NCBI RefSeq assembly: GCF_027580225.2
Contig: NC_073358.2
Span: forward strand, 27,926,501 to 27,990,500
Direction of reading: 5' to 3'
Source: Misgurnus anguillicaudatus
Taxonomy: Eukaryota > Chordata > Actinopteri > Cypriniformes > Cobitidae
DNA length: 64,000 nucleotides
Part shown: positions 1-11,799 of the stretch, one piece after another
How positions within the stretch are numbered: position 1 is the first letter of the stretch
How the letters are laid out: each line of letters starts with the position of its first letter
Made by a program: the position numbers and the translations under genes
The notes under the pieces: generated by a model
Told to the model about the DNA's origin: nothing
Seen by the model: only the letters and a program-made list of their open reading frames with translations
The model's database searches: none

Positions 1-430
1 AGGAAATACATTAGCCTTACTGTATACAAATAACAGCCCAAAAATGTCAAAAGATTTCATGCTAATTAATACTCAAATCCCATGAAACAAATAAAAACAG
101 TATTCTTCTGTTTACAATCCTTCATTGTACAAATCCATAATGTTTGCTATTATTTATTCACACTATATATTTATGTGGTGTGCATCACTTTCAAAAATAT
201 TTTTTTTTGCTATTCAGAGTTTTTCTGATTTTTGCTTGCTGTCTAAACAAATATATCAGTAACTAAATGTAGGTAATTACATTTCTTTAATATCCATTTA
301 TATTCTCGTGGGATAGCATACTTCTTACAAAGTGATTATGGCTTTATTTACATAGCATACCTATTAAATCATGTTTGCTAAGTAAATAAACAGAAAATAA
401 TTATATATGCACACATAAGGGCTGCACAAT
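1..430. other. AT-rich non-coding sequence
   Basis: No open frame, splice-bounded exon or clear inverted repeat is visible. It probably belongs to the large first intron of klhl13, because klhl13 is transcribed leftward from about 6.2 kb and its remaining exons are not in this window. Confidence 0.4.
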
Positions 431-433
431 AAA

Positions 434-529
434 GTAGTTCACTGACAATCGGGACAATTTCGCATTAATTATCATGGACGTATCGCCTGTGATGTGTGTG
501 CGATAAGGCCCAGCTTGTCAGTGAACTAC
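434..529. repeat. Short hairpin element with 15-bp perfect inverted repeats
   Basis: The 15-base arm GTAGTTCACTGACAA at 434-448 is repeated exactly in inverted orientation at 515-529, with a 66-base loop. This is the layout of a tiny non-autonomous DNA element. It lies about 360 bases beyond the helicase-like exon at 894-1120 on the same side as that exon's donor, so it could also be part of that repeat family. No target-site duplication is obvious. Confidence 0.5.
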
Positions 530-893
530 GACTTTGTGTTAGCCTGCAGACCAGTCTCAGAGAATGAGACATGGTCTGGGAACCATATGCTAATTTTCTC
601 GTATTTGAGGCGTGGTTTACGAATGCCCAGAGCCGTTTATTGGGTGCTATGAATGTCTATCAAATGCGTCTGTACGTAGCTCATAGCCAATCGTTTCAAT
701 AATACCAGATGACGTATGTAGAGCGACATCAATTCAAACGTAAACAACTTTTATCGGTTCGTGTGCACACAGCTGAAAGCTATGCAACTAAACCGGTAGC
801 TGTATATTGTATTGAAAAGCAACACAACTTAGTGGCACTGTGACAACCACAGTACAGGCATAATGATAATATGATATATTAAATACCACTTAC

Positions 894-1120
894 CATTTAT
901 AAATTAATTGTACTTCGTCAACGACGATGCCTAGCAGGTTGGTCCTATAAAACTCTTTCTTGGATATGAAATTGTTTAATGCCAAAAGTTGCTCTTTTTT
1001 GCGTTCAAAGCTACTTAGAACACTGTCTAAGGCTGCATTGAAAAGTAACTTCGTATTTGTTGCCGTGTTATAACAAATAACAAAACTGCTTCGGTGTGGC
1101 GCATACTTAGACGTCGTCAT
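894..1120 (-). pseudogene. RecQ-like DNA helicase fragment (first exon, no Walker A)
   Basis: A minus-strand open frame starts at the ATG at 1118-1120 and runs 75 codons to a good splice donor, AAATG|GTAAGTG, with the exon ending at 894. The segment around KKEQLLALNNFISKKE resembles the Q-motif region of RecQ/DEAD-type helicases, and IVVDEVQLIYKW at the end resembles motif II (DEAH box) with the following aromatic and tryptophan. The stretch that should lie between them, with the Walker A GxGKS/T motif and about 70-100 residues, is absent, and the DEAH histidine is Q. No continuing exon is visible leftward. Fish genomes carry many RecQ-like helicase copies; I read this as an internally deleted relic. 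Assignment is from motif memory only. Confidence 0.4.
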
Positions 1121-1255
1121 TGTCTTGCTGCCCCCTCCCAGAAATGTATCCACAAAAATATCTATAAAAGTAGATACTGTAGCAGGAAAACAATAAAAAG
1201 TAAAAAAAATATTATTATTTATAAATGAAATTAGCAAAAAAAAAAAAATCAAAAG

Positions 1256-1545
1256 GTGTGTGTGTGTGTACCTGGTAATTATCACGTTGTGGGGACGATA
1301 GGAATACCAGTGTTTTTGTGACCTTGTGGGGACATTTTGATGTCCCCATGAGGAAACAAGCTTATAAATCAAACAAGATGATGTTTATTGAAAATCTAAG
1401 GTACAAGAAAGTTTTCTGTGATGGTTGGGGTTAGGGAATGGGGTAGGTAAGGGGAATAGAATATACAGTTTGTACAGAATAAAATGCATTACGTCTAAGA
1501 ATGTCCCCACAAAACATGGAAACCAGAATGTGTGTGTTTGTGTGT
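1256..1545. repeat. Dispersed element bounded by GT runs
   Basis: A GTGTGTGT run at 1256-1269 and another at 1530-1546 flank a segment containing TTGTGGGGAC and ATGTCCCCA words in both orientations (about 1290-1350 and 1500-1510). The composition and the paired GT borders suggest a dispersed fish repeat. It carries no coding potential. Confidence 0.4.
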
Positions 1546-2419
1546 GTCACATTGGTTTCATTTTTTTTTTGGAGATGATGATCAGAGGCAGCACCAGAGA
1601 TGTGCAAGTAAAACTTACGTAAGAAAAGAAACATTAAATCGTCCTCTTGAAACATGCTTCAAGAGAATGATTGACGGAGCAAATGAATTAATGCAGCACA
1701 GACTTATTCAATATAATCCAATTCATTTAATTATATCACACATTCACATGGAGGGTCCCCAATTAACACTCACCAAATTAATAATTGGCAAATAAATAAA
1801 ACTAGTTACTTGCCAGTTGGCTGGTGACTTTATTTGAAACTCCAACAATGCATGCAGGGCCCTTAACTTTATTTTCCCCGCAAATATATATTTTATCAGC
1901 CAAGAAAACTGCTGCTCAATAACTCTATTGTTAGAACAAAAATGCATAATTAAAACAATATTTAATTAAAAATACTTTCATGGCAAGTTTTCTTAATTTA
2001 AACCATCACTGGTATGTACGGCCAAAAGTTAATTTTAGACCCTGCTCACATACTCGTTGCAGAGGGGCTGTTACAGGCTGTTTGTAATAAATACACTCTG
2101 GAACTTGACCCAGTCTATTATTACTCAATATAGACCACAACCACAAACAGATATCAAGCATTTAAAGTGGATTATGTAAGTGAATTCATAAAAGACATGT
2201 CCCAAAATGGGCTGTTATACAGAATGTCCTTATACCGTATATTTTACACATTAAAAGTTTAAACTACTTGCCTAGGGATTGTAATGCCAATACATATAAA
2301 TCAATTGTGGATTGTTTTCAGCCTTGTTACAGAACTTTAATATGACAACAATATCCTTTGAAAGTCTTTTCTACTCCAAACAAATAAAAGATTCATTCTA
2401 GCACTATACCGCAATACTA

Positions 2420-2663
2420 CACTCTAAAAAATATTGGGTTGTTTTGGGGGTAACTATTGGACAGAACACATCTATGGGTCTAAATGACCCAAACAATGGG
2501 CCGCTTCCACCCAACCGCTGGGCTATTGCCAATCAACCATGTTAAAACAACCCAGCAGTTGGGTTTAACCAACCCATTATTTGGGTCATTTTAACCCAGA
2601 AATGTGTTCTGTCCAATAGTTACCCAGCCCTGGGTTAAAAACATCCCAATATTTTTTAGAGTG
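2420..2663. mobile_element. MITE with 19-bp perfect TIRs and TA target duplication
   Basis: The ends CACTCTAAAAAATATTGGG (2420) and its exact reverse complement (to 2663) are flanked by TA at 2418-2419 and 2664-2665. Internal sequence is also palindromic around GGGTCATTTTAACCC-like words, so the whole 244 bases can fold. A TA duplication fits Tc1/mariner-type mobilisation. A fragment of the same family appears near 21,830-21,870. Confidence 0.7.
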
Positions 2664-2665
2664 TA

Positions 2666-3470
2666 TGAACACCGTAATGCATACCTATACTAAGGAATCG
2701 TAAAAACATACTGTATCACAGGATCCCTACGTCTATCTAAAGATCCCTCTTTTCTCACAGATGCCTCTCTCTCTAAAGCCTGCCTTTTATTACTAATTTT
2801 ATTGTCAATTTACTTAACAAAAGCAACAAAAGACCAAGGCAATGATGGACCGAAACAGTCACTGACATATCTGCAAAGCACGTTAGAGTGTCCTCCTCCA
2901 AAAAGATTGAATGGGAGTTGGTGTTCAAAAAAAAAAAAAAAAAAAGATGAATACAAAAGCATTTCTTCAATCTGCAGTGCAAGAGTGACATATCCCTTCC
3001 TTTCATGTGAGATCACAAGGTATAGAAGAAAAGCTAAAACAGGAATCTGATACGAAAGGTGAATGCAAAGAGGACGACCTACTGTCTGTTCTTTCTGACA
3101 TTTTGGGGATTTGATGTTGTCTTCACAGGAGACAAAAGCACATTAGACAAGTGCTGGCAGTAAAACGAACACACATTGAATTTCCTGGATGACATACATA
3201 CAAAATAAATGTATAAAATAGATGAGGACTGCAGGTTGTACTTTGTGAAAGCATGATGTGAAACAAGGCCAAGGTCCCTTCAGCAGCAGATGAGCAGGAC
3301 TTAAGATCTGCCAAAAGACTTTACCTGGTCAAGTCAAACACACATGAACACACGCACACACACACTCGTCCTTCACGTCACAAAATCTCTCCAAGTGTCA
3401 CTTCTTATTACTCTTAAGATAATGCTGATCCTTAAATTTACAATATAACAACGTTCTTCCTTGTTACTTT
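2666..3470. other. Non-coding spacer
   Basis: Only low-complexity stretches are visible, such as the A-run at 2927-2945 and CA-rich sequence near 3345-3365. The overlapping short open frames on both strands have no recognisable content. Confidence 0.4.
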
Positions 3471-3472
3471 AA

Positions 3473-4071
3473 AGGACAAGTTTGGTATTTTACACTAAAA
3501 GCCCTGTTTTCAGATTGTTTATGTTGAAATAGAACGGTTTTGAATGAAATTTGGACATATGATGCTGGCGCAACAATTTTCGGGTGTTTATTGTATTACC
3601 CCCACCTCTACAATGGCTGCATAGGTGCACTGGAACAATCCTTCCTAAAATGCATTAAATTTTCGTTTACAAAGTGTATCCACTATACAATAATCCACCT
3701 TTGCCAATTGCAAGAATACAAACAACGTTCCCGGCGCGGAGTAATACCGTACCTCACAGCACATCTAATACAAGTCAATGGAGTTGGACAAAAACTACAA
3801 TAAAACCTGTTGGAAAGCATCTTTTGCAGCGATTTTTGTGTGAGCATATCAGTGAACACCTCTGACCACTCGGTGAGTTTCACATCTTTGTAAACGAAAG
3901 TTTATGCATTTTAGGAAGGATTGTTCCAGTGCACCCATTGTAGAGGTGGGAGGTGATACAACAAACACCTGAAAATACTCGAGCCAGCATCAAATTTTAG
4001 TCAAAACCGTTCTATTTCATCATAAACAATCTGAAAACAGGGCTTGAAGTGTAAAATACCGAACTTGTCCT
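3473..4071. mobile_element. TTAA-flanked inverted-repeat element, family A copy 1
   Basis: The left end AGGACAAGTTTGGTATTTTA is matched by an inverted right end, and TTAA is present at 3469-3472 and 4072-4075. The two halves are inverted copies over a few hundred bases (for example the word around ACAGGGCTT on both sides), so this is a long-TIR foldback element. A second copy lies at 13,572-14,009. TTAA duplication fits piggyBac or Kolobok mobilisation. Confidence 0.7.
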
Positions 4072-4307
4072 TTAATATGTCTGTAAATTTGTTGCAATTT
4101 CCTGTGATGGACACTTCTCTCCCACTCAACTGAACGTGAAATCTTCACCGGGTATATTTAGGAGGTGAAGTAACACTTCGGGAGTACACATATGCACAAT
4201 TTAACTAGTTTCACCTTTCTTAAATCACATGTTAACCCCAACTACAGGCAGAATACCACTTAAACCTTCTATAAACCTTCTTCTTTCTATCATCATATCT
4301 TCTATCA

Positions 4308-4345
4308 AGTCATCATCATCATCATAATAATAATAATAATATAAA
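4308..4345. repeat. ATC/ATA trinucleotide repeat
   Basis: Tandem CATCAT units followed by AATAATAAT units. A simple-sequence tract with no other content. Confidence 0.7.
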
Positions 4346-5030
4346 GAAAGATTTGTATCCCCATCTTCCATTGAGAAATACAGAAGCCACAGCTCACCCT
4401 GTAATCATACACACAACACGCAGTTAAAGGAGTAAAAATACACTTTGTTATTTTTGGGCAAGGTTTCTCTGGGAGAGGCTGCAGCAGGGTCGGGAACCCA
4501 ACACTGTAATCCACAACCCCAAACCTTAAATACAGAATGATACAGAGACACAATTCTTTATTGATCCCCAAGGGGAAATTTACAGGGACTGTATACACAT
4601 GACACAGTTACGACTAGAGTGCCATAAAGCAAGAAAGAAAGGAGAAAGAAATTAGTAACACAACAATAAAGCCACCCAGGGCATTTTCTTGGACCATGTC
4701 TCTGACTTCAGAACTGACCTTGCAAAACCACTTTCAGAAGAATGATGCCAATGAAGCCTATGATTAGAAAGAGAGAAAGCGCCTTGAACCCTTTTGCTTT
4801 ACAGTTAATTCTCAAATTGCTCATGCAGTTGGTCACAGTTTGATTTAAACTTATGAAGATTACAATAATCAGCAAAATTTGATCAAAGACTGGTTAAAAT
4901 AAAAAAGCGATATAACATGCAGCATTATTATTATCATATCATGGAATGACAGGCACACTAAGTGCATTTATATCATATATTTGCGTTTTCTAAACCTAAT
5001 ACTTTTTTATGCCTATGTTCTAGTGCACAT
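4346..5030. other. Non-coding spacer with a possible LINE tail
   Basis: Around 4548-4582 the text TTTATTGATCCCCAAGGGG resembles a 3' tail seen on many dispersed fish retroposons; I could not extend it into a coding region. The rest is AT-rich and shows nothing recognisable. Confidence 0.25.
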
Positions 5031-5698
5031 TTGTTTACATCAGTCATATCCACTTATGATGAGCTGTCTCTCTGCCCCGAGATGAAATTTAATTTTGTAG
5101 TCTGAATAGATCTGAAGCCATCTGAAACCAATCGCACTGCTTTTGCACGGTGAGCTCGTTCCGGAATAAGAAACAAGAGGAGCGGAAGCTGTACCGGTAA
5201 TGTATCGTGTATCATCCAGCATCAGCACTGCATCCTCCGGTAGCCCAACGTGCCCCCACCCAACACACGCGCATAAATCCAGGGCACACGACACGCCAGG
5301 ACAAAAGACTGCGTTACTGTCTGTTATCTCGCCCATACTAGCGCTCATAAACCCTTCAAGCGGATACAGGGAGAATGGAGAAAAAAGGCACATGAAGGGG
5401 GATAAAAGAGGAGGGGATGGGGTGCATAAAATCCTGCATCCCAGTGCATGTGCAACACCAGGCGGTAAACACGTTAAAGGTTATAAAAATTTAAAAGTTT
5501 AACACGAGTGAAGCTACAGCATACATTTAAACTATAAAACAAGCTCTCTAAACGTTAACAATCAGGTTACAGAGAAACGGGAAGAGGGGAGGCGACACCG
5601 ATCCCGAAACCACATCAGCATCCTTAGTGAATAAATAAACGCACGCGCCCTCATATCACTAACGTGCGCGTAAAAACATTAATATCACAAGTACTTAC

Positions 5699-5796
5699 AT
5701 ATATGCTGGCGAAAGTGGAGAAGACCTGGACGTTTTTAGGACGGGCACGGGAAATTTCCAGCTAACGGGCGAACCGCTTTTCCATTTCAACGGCAT
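5699..5796 (-). CDS. klhl13: klhl13 first coding exon (Kelch-like protein 13, N-terminus)
   Basis: On the minus strand the ATG at 5794-5796 opens MPLKWKSGSP, followed by SWKFPVPVLKTSR and PLSPAY, nearly identical to the start of human KLHL13 isoforms beginning MPLKWK. The exon ends in a strong donor, TATAT|GTAAGT, at 5699, leaving a split isoleucine codon (AT|N), which agrees with the human continuation after AY. KLHL13 is a BTB-BACK-Kelch substrate adaptor of a CUL3 E3 ligase, with KLHL9, that controls Aurora B on mitotic chromosomes. The BTB and Kelch parts are absent: the next exons must lie left of position 1. The frame is open upstream to 5910, but the conserved N-terminus argues for the 5796 start. 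Its head-to-head position with wdr44 matches human Xq24. Confidence 0.88.
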
Positions 5797-6240
5797 TTTT
5801 TTCCAGTCACCACCACAGAGATGCAGGAGATACGCGAGAGATGATAACCGTGAAGCGCGAGTCCACGAAGAGGCGGCCAGCGCGCGCTTCCATCCCCGAC
5901 AGCCCTCCACGAGAACAGGGAGGAGGAAGAGGAGTAAAGAGAAGGATACAGGGAGCTCTGTCTGAGAAAGCGCAGCTCTTCTCCAATTGAGACAGCCTTG
6001 TTTGAATTTCCCGTAAATGTTGGCGGAAAACGTAGAGAAGCCTGAGATCTAAGCTGATGTGCCTGAGTTGCGGTGCATCACCTCCTGAGAAAGGCAGAGG
6101 GATGATGATGGAGAGGACGGAAGAGGGAGGGAGGGGAGGAAAAAATAAGCACCGTCGCGTCCGGTCAGTGCAGAGGAGGCATGCGCGGTCGGTGCGCTGG
6201 GTGCTCAGCAATATAGTGCCACCCTGTTCGCATGCAGACT
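5797..6240 (-). promoter_or_regulatory. klhl13 5' UTR and promoter region
   Basis: Directly upstream of the klhl13 start the base composition becomes GC- and CpG-richer than the surroundings (for example the CGCGCG and GGACGG words near 5880 and 6115-6200). This is expected for a vertebrate CpG-type promoter and 5' UTR. The transcription start cannot be fixed from sequence alone. Confidence 0.5.
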
Positions 6241-7046
6241 GACTGCAGAGCGAGCAAAAGCTAAGACTTTAATGACCTGAGGTAAAATACGACACGACTA
6301 CAGGCGCGGGAAATTGGCAATATAGCCCGAGAGCTTTTACCAACTAAACAGTGAAAAACATCGCTTTATTTCATCAAAGGGGATAAATTCTTCAATGATG
6401 TCCATTATATGAGACAAGTCTTTGCAAAACATCTCAAGCCAGACGGCGCGAGCAGGGCACAAACTCAGCCGCGGGACTCTTCACCCGCTGCCGTCAAAGA
6501 GGATAACAAAAGACATCGCATTCGTTTATGCGATTACGTCCATCTACGTTAAAAGTGTGGACAAGCTGTCAATGTAGATGCCATTTCAATTGCTGTCTGG
6601 GAAGCAAATGTATTTTAGAGCGTCACGCGCGACGCCCTCGCTGCTGTCCACCGTGTACGAGCACAAATTTGCTTTCTTGCTGCCTACAGAGTTCAAGTTG
6701 GATTTACTATTACATTCAGTTTAGTACAATTATAGTGATTTAAAATCATTTCACCTGGAAATTAAATACCAGACAGGTGGTTAGCATACATGATGTCAAG
6801 TTTGGAGACATTTGGAGATTGTGTTGTCAGAAACAGATGCTGTTTTGATCTGTCAGAGAACTGGTTTGGCAGGCATTTGACAGAAACTAAAAAGGTTCAT
6901 GTGAATAGCAGTAATATTCAAAACTGTTTAAATGTTATGGATCCCGTTTAAACTGAGATTAGAGATAGAAAGATCATCTAAGGGCATCAGTAGGTTAATT
7001 CTGTCCAGCCTCATAGCACAAGTCAGGTGCTGCAACTTACAAGCAC
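6241..7046. other. Upstream spacer of klhl13
   Basis: No exon or repeat end is identifiable. CpG content falls off after about 6,660, marking the far side of the klhl13 promoter region. Confidence 0.35.
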
Positions 7047-7050
7047 TTAA

Positions 7051-8148
7051 AGGATTAGTCCATTTTCTTAAAAAAATCCAGATAATTGACCCGACACCAT
7101 GTCGTCCGGGATGTTGATGTCTTTCTTTGTTGGTGGAGAAGAAATTATGTTTTTTGAGGAAAACATTCCAGGAATTTTCTCATTTTAATGGACTTTAATG
7201 GACCCCAACACGTAACAGTTTAAAATTGCAGTTTCAACAGAGTTTCAAAGGACTCTAAACTATCCCAAACGTGGCATAAGGGTCTTATCTAGCGAAACGA
7301 TTGTCATTTTTGACAAGAAAAATAAAAGTTTTTTCGCATACGTCCTCTGTTACCTCTTGACGTGATGATGTATTGTGTGAGGTCGCGCTTGCGCATCACA
7401 TGACCGGAGATAGACGAGAAGATGTGGTTTAAGTGCATATTTTTATTTTTTTGTCAAAAAATAACAATCGTTTCGCTACATAAGACCCTTATGCCTTGTT
7501 TGGGATCGTTTAGAGTCCTTTGAAACTATGTTGAAACTGCAATTTTAAACTGCATGAAAACTGTTACGTGTTGGGTCCATTAACTCTTTCCAGAAAATGT
7601 TCTTCTTTAAACATATAAAAATACAATATACCAAATGAAAGAACAGACCCTCTGCTTTCAAAAAAAAAAAAAACGTTTCATCAGTAGTTCTTTTGTAGTC
7701 AGCTCTTGAATATGGGTAGGTTTCTGCAAAAACACCACATTTTGAGCAAAAAGCAGAGATAATTCAATTTTTGTGATGGACTTTTCATAGAGATCCCATT
7801 CAGAGCGATCTTTAAAACAGACACAGACATGCAGCACCTATAGGTCAATACTTCCGGGTTTAAAAAGTTGCGGAAGGGCCACCTGGTGGATAATAGCAGT
7901 ATTTCGGAAAGCCGGAAATACTCGTCATTGGCAGGGAAGCATTTTCTCTTGATTGTCGAGATAACTCGTCAATGGCGACGAATACTCGAAAGAGTTAAAG
8001 TCCATTAAAATTAGAAAAATCCTGGAATGTTTTCCTAAAAAAACAAGATTTCTTCTCGACTGAACAAAAAAAGACATCAACATTTTGGATGACATGGTGG
8101 TGAGTAAATTATCAGCATTTTCTTTTTTTAAGAAAATTGACCAATCCA
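7051..8148. mobile_element. TTAA-flanked long-inverted-repeat element, family B copy 1
   Basis: The left end AGGATTAGTCCATTTTCTTA is mirrored at the right end, with TTAA at 7047-7050 and 8149-8152. The inner text on the left (ATGTTGATGTCTTTCTTTGT) reappears inverted near 8070-8095, so the arms are several hundred bases. It contains no transposase frame. Related copies: 11,800-12,724 and 22,882-24,737. Confidence 0.72.
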
Positions 8149-8152
8149 TTAA

Positions 8153-8464
8153 AGGGATAGTTCACCCAAAAAATGAAAATTCTGACATCATTTACTCACT
8201 CGCATGTTGTTACAAACCTGTATAAATTTCTTTGTTCTGATGAACACAAAGGAAGATATTTTGAAAACCAAATCGTTCATAGACCCCATTTACTTCCATA
8301 GTATTATTTTTTCCTACTATGGAAGTGAATGGGGGGTTGGCTACAAACATTTCTCAAAATATCTTCATTTGTGTTTATCAGAACAAAGAAATGTATGCGG
8401 GTTTGTAACGACATGGGATTGAGTAAATGATGACAGAGTTTTCATTTTTGGGTGAACTATTCCT
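8153..8464. mobile_element. TTAA-flanked MITE, family C copy 1 (AGGGATAGTTCACCC ends)
   Basis: Ends AGGGATAGTTCACCC and the inverted GGGTGAACTATTCCT are flanked by TTAA at 8149-8152 and 8465-8468. The left TTAA is the same one that closes family B copy 1, so the two elements abut. Other copies: 15,863-16,167, 53,054-53,338 and a 3' fragment near 31,230-31,340. This family is very common in cyprinid genomes. Confidence 0.8.
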
Positions 8465-8468
8465 TTAA

Positions 8469-9212
8469 AACACACATCCGAGAGTATGAGAACCACCTTG
8501 TAAAGCAACAGCGTGATGCTTACATGTGGAACTGATCAGACAGAGTGAAGTCAATGGAAGTCTAAGTAAACATGCACCTTGTTGATCTCAATGTAGAAAT
8601 CTGTGCACATTAAAACCACAAACATATTGTGTGTTTGTGCCAAAATACCATTACTCTTAATTTTCAGGACACCTTGGTTAGTTAAACACACTAGTACTAT
8701 GCACACAATTTTAAAAAAGGACACACAGCTGTAAGCACGCAGCTCACAACAGATGCTTCACTGTCTAATAAAACAGACAGTGAAATCTGTTAACAGAGGT
8801 CTTCATTAGACATAATCAGTGTTGGCATGCTTACAGACACAACATCCATTTAACCCCTCACAAAATAAAATCAATGTTTTCTTTAACTTCTAATTCATTT
8901 TCCTATTTCCTTTCTGGCTACTATGGATTCCCCATTAAGATATTACAAATAGCTACCGATTAGTGGCTGCAAGGAGAGTAAGCCAAACAAGACAAAAAAG
9001 ATTTAACATGATATGTCTTTTTCTTTCGATTTATATCGTTTTCTCTGTTTCTAAGAACCTGGAATCAAGGGTTGTGGAATCACTGAAAGCAGATATGAAA
9101 AAAGTTGACATTCACATGATGACATTTAAATGTGTGCATGAGTGGTATAATCGGGTGGAAGAGCAGAGGGAGAGAGGGCTTTACTGAACACAGCGACTGA
9201 ATGTGCATTATA
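8469..9212. other. Non-coding spacer
   Basis: Unique-looking AT-rich sequence. A 74-codon open frame at 8,963-9,187 does not start with ATG (it begins GTG) and contains no recognisable domain, so it is not called. Confidence 0.35.
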
Positions 9213-9220
9213 GGTTAGAC

Positions 9221-9529
9221 CAGGGGTCTCCAACCTTTTTATGAGCAAGGGCTACCACAATGGATAAAACAATCTGGAGGGCTACTTTTTGATATGGTCT
9301 ACTTAAAACTTTTTTGTTTTACTTGTTTATTTTATTTTATTTGACTTGTTTATATGTTTTAGTATTGTTTAAAATTTTAACATACGTAAACCAAGCCAAG
9401 CTAATATAAAAAAATATGTAATGAATAAATATTACAGTTGAGAGTATTAATAGAATGTGCTTTGGCGGGCACCTCACAGACTCTGCGCGGGCTACCTGGT
9501 GCCCGCGGGCACCACGTTGGTGACCCCTG
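9221..9529. mobile_element. hAT MITE with 8-bp target duplication GGTTAGAC
   Basis: The left end CAGGGGTCTCCAACC and right end GTTGGTGACCCCTG are inverted repeats with one mismatch. Exact 8-base duplications GGTTAGAC lie at 9213-9220 and 9530-9537. The 8-bp duplication and CAGGGGT ends are diagnostic of the hAT superfamily. The element is 309 bases and non-coding. Confidence 0.88.
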
Positions 9530-9537
9530 GGTTAGAC

Positions 9538-10932
9538 TCAAAGGCATTAAATCTGGTATTAAAATGAGTTTTGGTCAATCAGATCACAAGTGGATAAGAC
9601 ACATTTCAGTTCACACCTAGTGTTATAGGGCCAGATTAACTAACAAGCTTGCGACAGTGCAAACCATCATTTTGTCAATAAATAACAACTGTCGGGATTT
9701 ACTAAAGACGCGTAGTGGTAATTAGCGCTGAAAAGGTGTAGTTATTTTTTGCGACCGACCTTATTGCATATGCATTTCTAGGAGATTCAGATTCAGACGC
9801 AGTAATGGTTTAAAGACCGCCCCAAACACTGTGGGTTCGTGCTAGAAGTCAGGACCGATGGAAAAACATTGTGTATATATTACACATTAGGTCAGCAGGC
9901 GGTCCTTTCACATTTGATCACATGAGCATCTACAAAAGCAATTTGGTCAAATGCATTTTCGACTCTGAATGAGGTTGAAAGTGGACGTGCTCAAAACGTT
10001 CACAAACCTGTGATCCACTTATGATCCAATTGACCAAAACGCTGAATACCAGATGTAAACAGATCTAAAGAGTTAGATAAAGCCCTGTCTGGAACTGGCA
10101 ACTTCAAATATGAATCTCCACAAGATCACAAAGGTGCACTTGCACTAACACAGAGTCAAATTAAATTAATTTCACTCAAGTAACCAGCTCAGGTAGATCC
10201 AACATCAGACAGCAACACACATTGGATGTATTCAGCCTGACAGAAGATAAAAGTATCATTAAGTGAACAGACATTAAGCAGATAGGCCATATATAATCAC
10301 AACTGCACCCTGAAACCAACGTAATAATATAAAAATTCGGTGCACGAAACATATTTTTTGCATGTACTTGTACACTTTCTACTCCTTTCTCCTCCCCACA
10401 CACATACGGGAAAGTAATTGGCTGGCACCAAAACAGCTAAATCCATTATCAAAGCAAATCCCAGCTAATTATATTAGCAAATCAAATAAACATCCAATAA
10501 CACAGCCACAAAACAGAGCCTAACGAGACATTTGCTCAAGTAAACCCATGTGTATGACTTCACAGCATGCTATCCACCAGTACCACATGATCTGTGTTTG
10601 TCTGTGCATATGCTTGTGTTCGAGACGGACCGTTTTAAGAAGAAAGACAGAGACATTCGGATAATGAACACAGTCTACCTGGCACAGATGGTGCTCCGGT
10701 GACCTGAACAATCTGACATAACATACTGTTCCAGTTATAGACCTCATATGTTTTTTGCATTTCCATTTTATTTTCTCACGTGAGAGATCAAATGCTCTTC
10801 CTATTACATCCCACACTCTGCCCTTCTTAGCCTTTAATCATTCTATTAATACGTTTCTATGAATAGATGCGACTCACCCTCGCAACACATTTAGCACTTA
10901 ATTAAGTGGGTGAAGACAGAGGGGTGTGTGTA

Positions 10933-10936
<4 letters not shown>
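9538..10936. other. Non-coding spacer
   Basis: Nothing recognisable as gene or element end. A stretch around 9,880-10,030 has weak palindromic words that may be an old transposon. Confidence 0.35.
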
Positions 10937-10975
<39 letters not shown>

Positions 10976-10991
10976 AAGAGAGAGAGAGAGA
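10937..10991. repeat. GA dinucleotide microsatellite
   Basis: A run of AG/GA units, interrupted once by ACAGAA near 10,971. Simple sequence only. Confidence 0.85.
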
Positions 10992-11560
10992 GGGAGGCTA
11001 TAATAAACCTTGGTGTCTCTACCATCTTATATTTCCTGTGCAGATGATTACATCGAGCATGTGTGTGTCATGTGGTGAATGTGGCACTAACGTCAGCAAA
11101 ACTGCAGTGTCCATAAAGTACTTTCCTGGTCTGCTGCACTTTTGGCTCACTTGGACTCGTCAAGTGAAACTTACAAAGTTAGTTACGCACATATAACCAA
11201 GTGGTGTAGAAACATGCCTGATAGGCAGTTATGTAATGTTGCATACTCAGAAGTTTTATTCCAATTGACTTGGACTAGGGTAGTGAAACCAGCCTTTGTC
11301 GTACTTTCCCAGAATCTGCATATGCTGCATACTTTGCATGCTTGTTTGATAATACCTGACAAGAAATGTTTTGACTGAGATAGTACAATACAATTACATC
11401 AACATCAAGGAATTAGGTAAAAATTCAAATAACACATTAAATGCTTCAACAAAATTGTGTTTGCATTGTACATTTGGAGCTTTTGTTTTGGCGTGTCAGT
11501 AGTATAACAGAATGTATGGCCCACAGTCAGTGATTACATGGAGACATAAAACAGACTTAA

Positions 11561-11776
11561 AGGCGGAGTCCACGATGTTTGAAAAATTCGTTGGAAAAGG
11601 AGACGGGCCGACTACCAAAACACACTTATAGCCAATCAAATCAAATCAAATGCCGGGTTGCGTATGTGTGGGGCGGGTCTATCAACAGAAGGTCCAGATT
11701 CTATTGGGGTAGGGGCGTGTTTGTTTAGGTGATTTCAAATATCAACATTGGCTTTCAAACATCGTGGACTCCGCCT
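11561..11776. mobile_element. TTAA-flanked MITE, family D, 24-bp perfect TIRs
   Basis: The left end AGGCGGAGTCCACGATGTTT is repeated exactly inverted at the right end; the match extends 24 bases. TTAA is present at 11,557-11,560 and 11,777-11,780. The perfect ends suggest a fairly recent insertion. Confidence 0.82.
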
Positions 11777-11799
11777 TTAAATCTGTGGCAACATCTTAA

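Noticed and set aside
890..1372. The upstream part of the 160-codon minus-strand frame
   Set aside because: Upstream of the ATG at 1118-1120 the translation is low-complexity (F/L/I-rich) and falls in a GT-bounded dispersed repeat.
5807..6211. 134-codon minus-strand frame next to klhl13
   Set aside because: Lies in the GC-rich 5' UTR/promoter and overlaps the klhl13 frame; no recognisable protein content.
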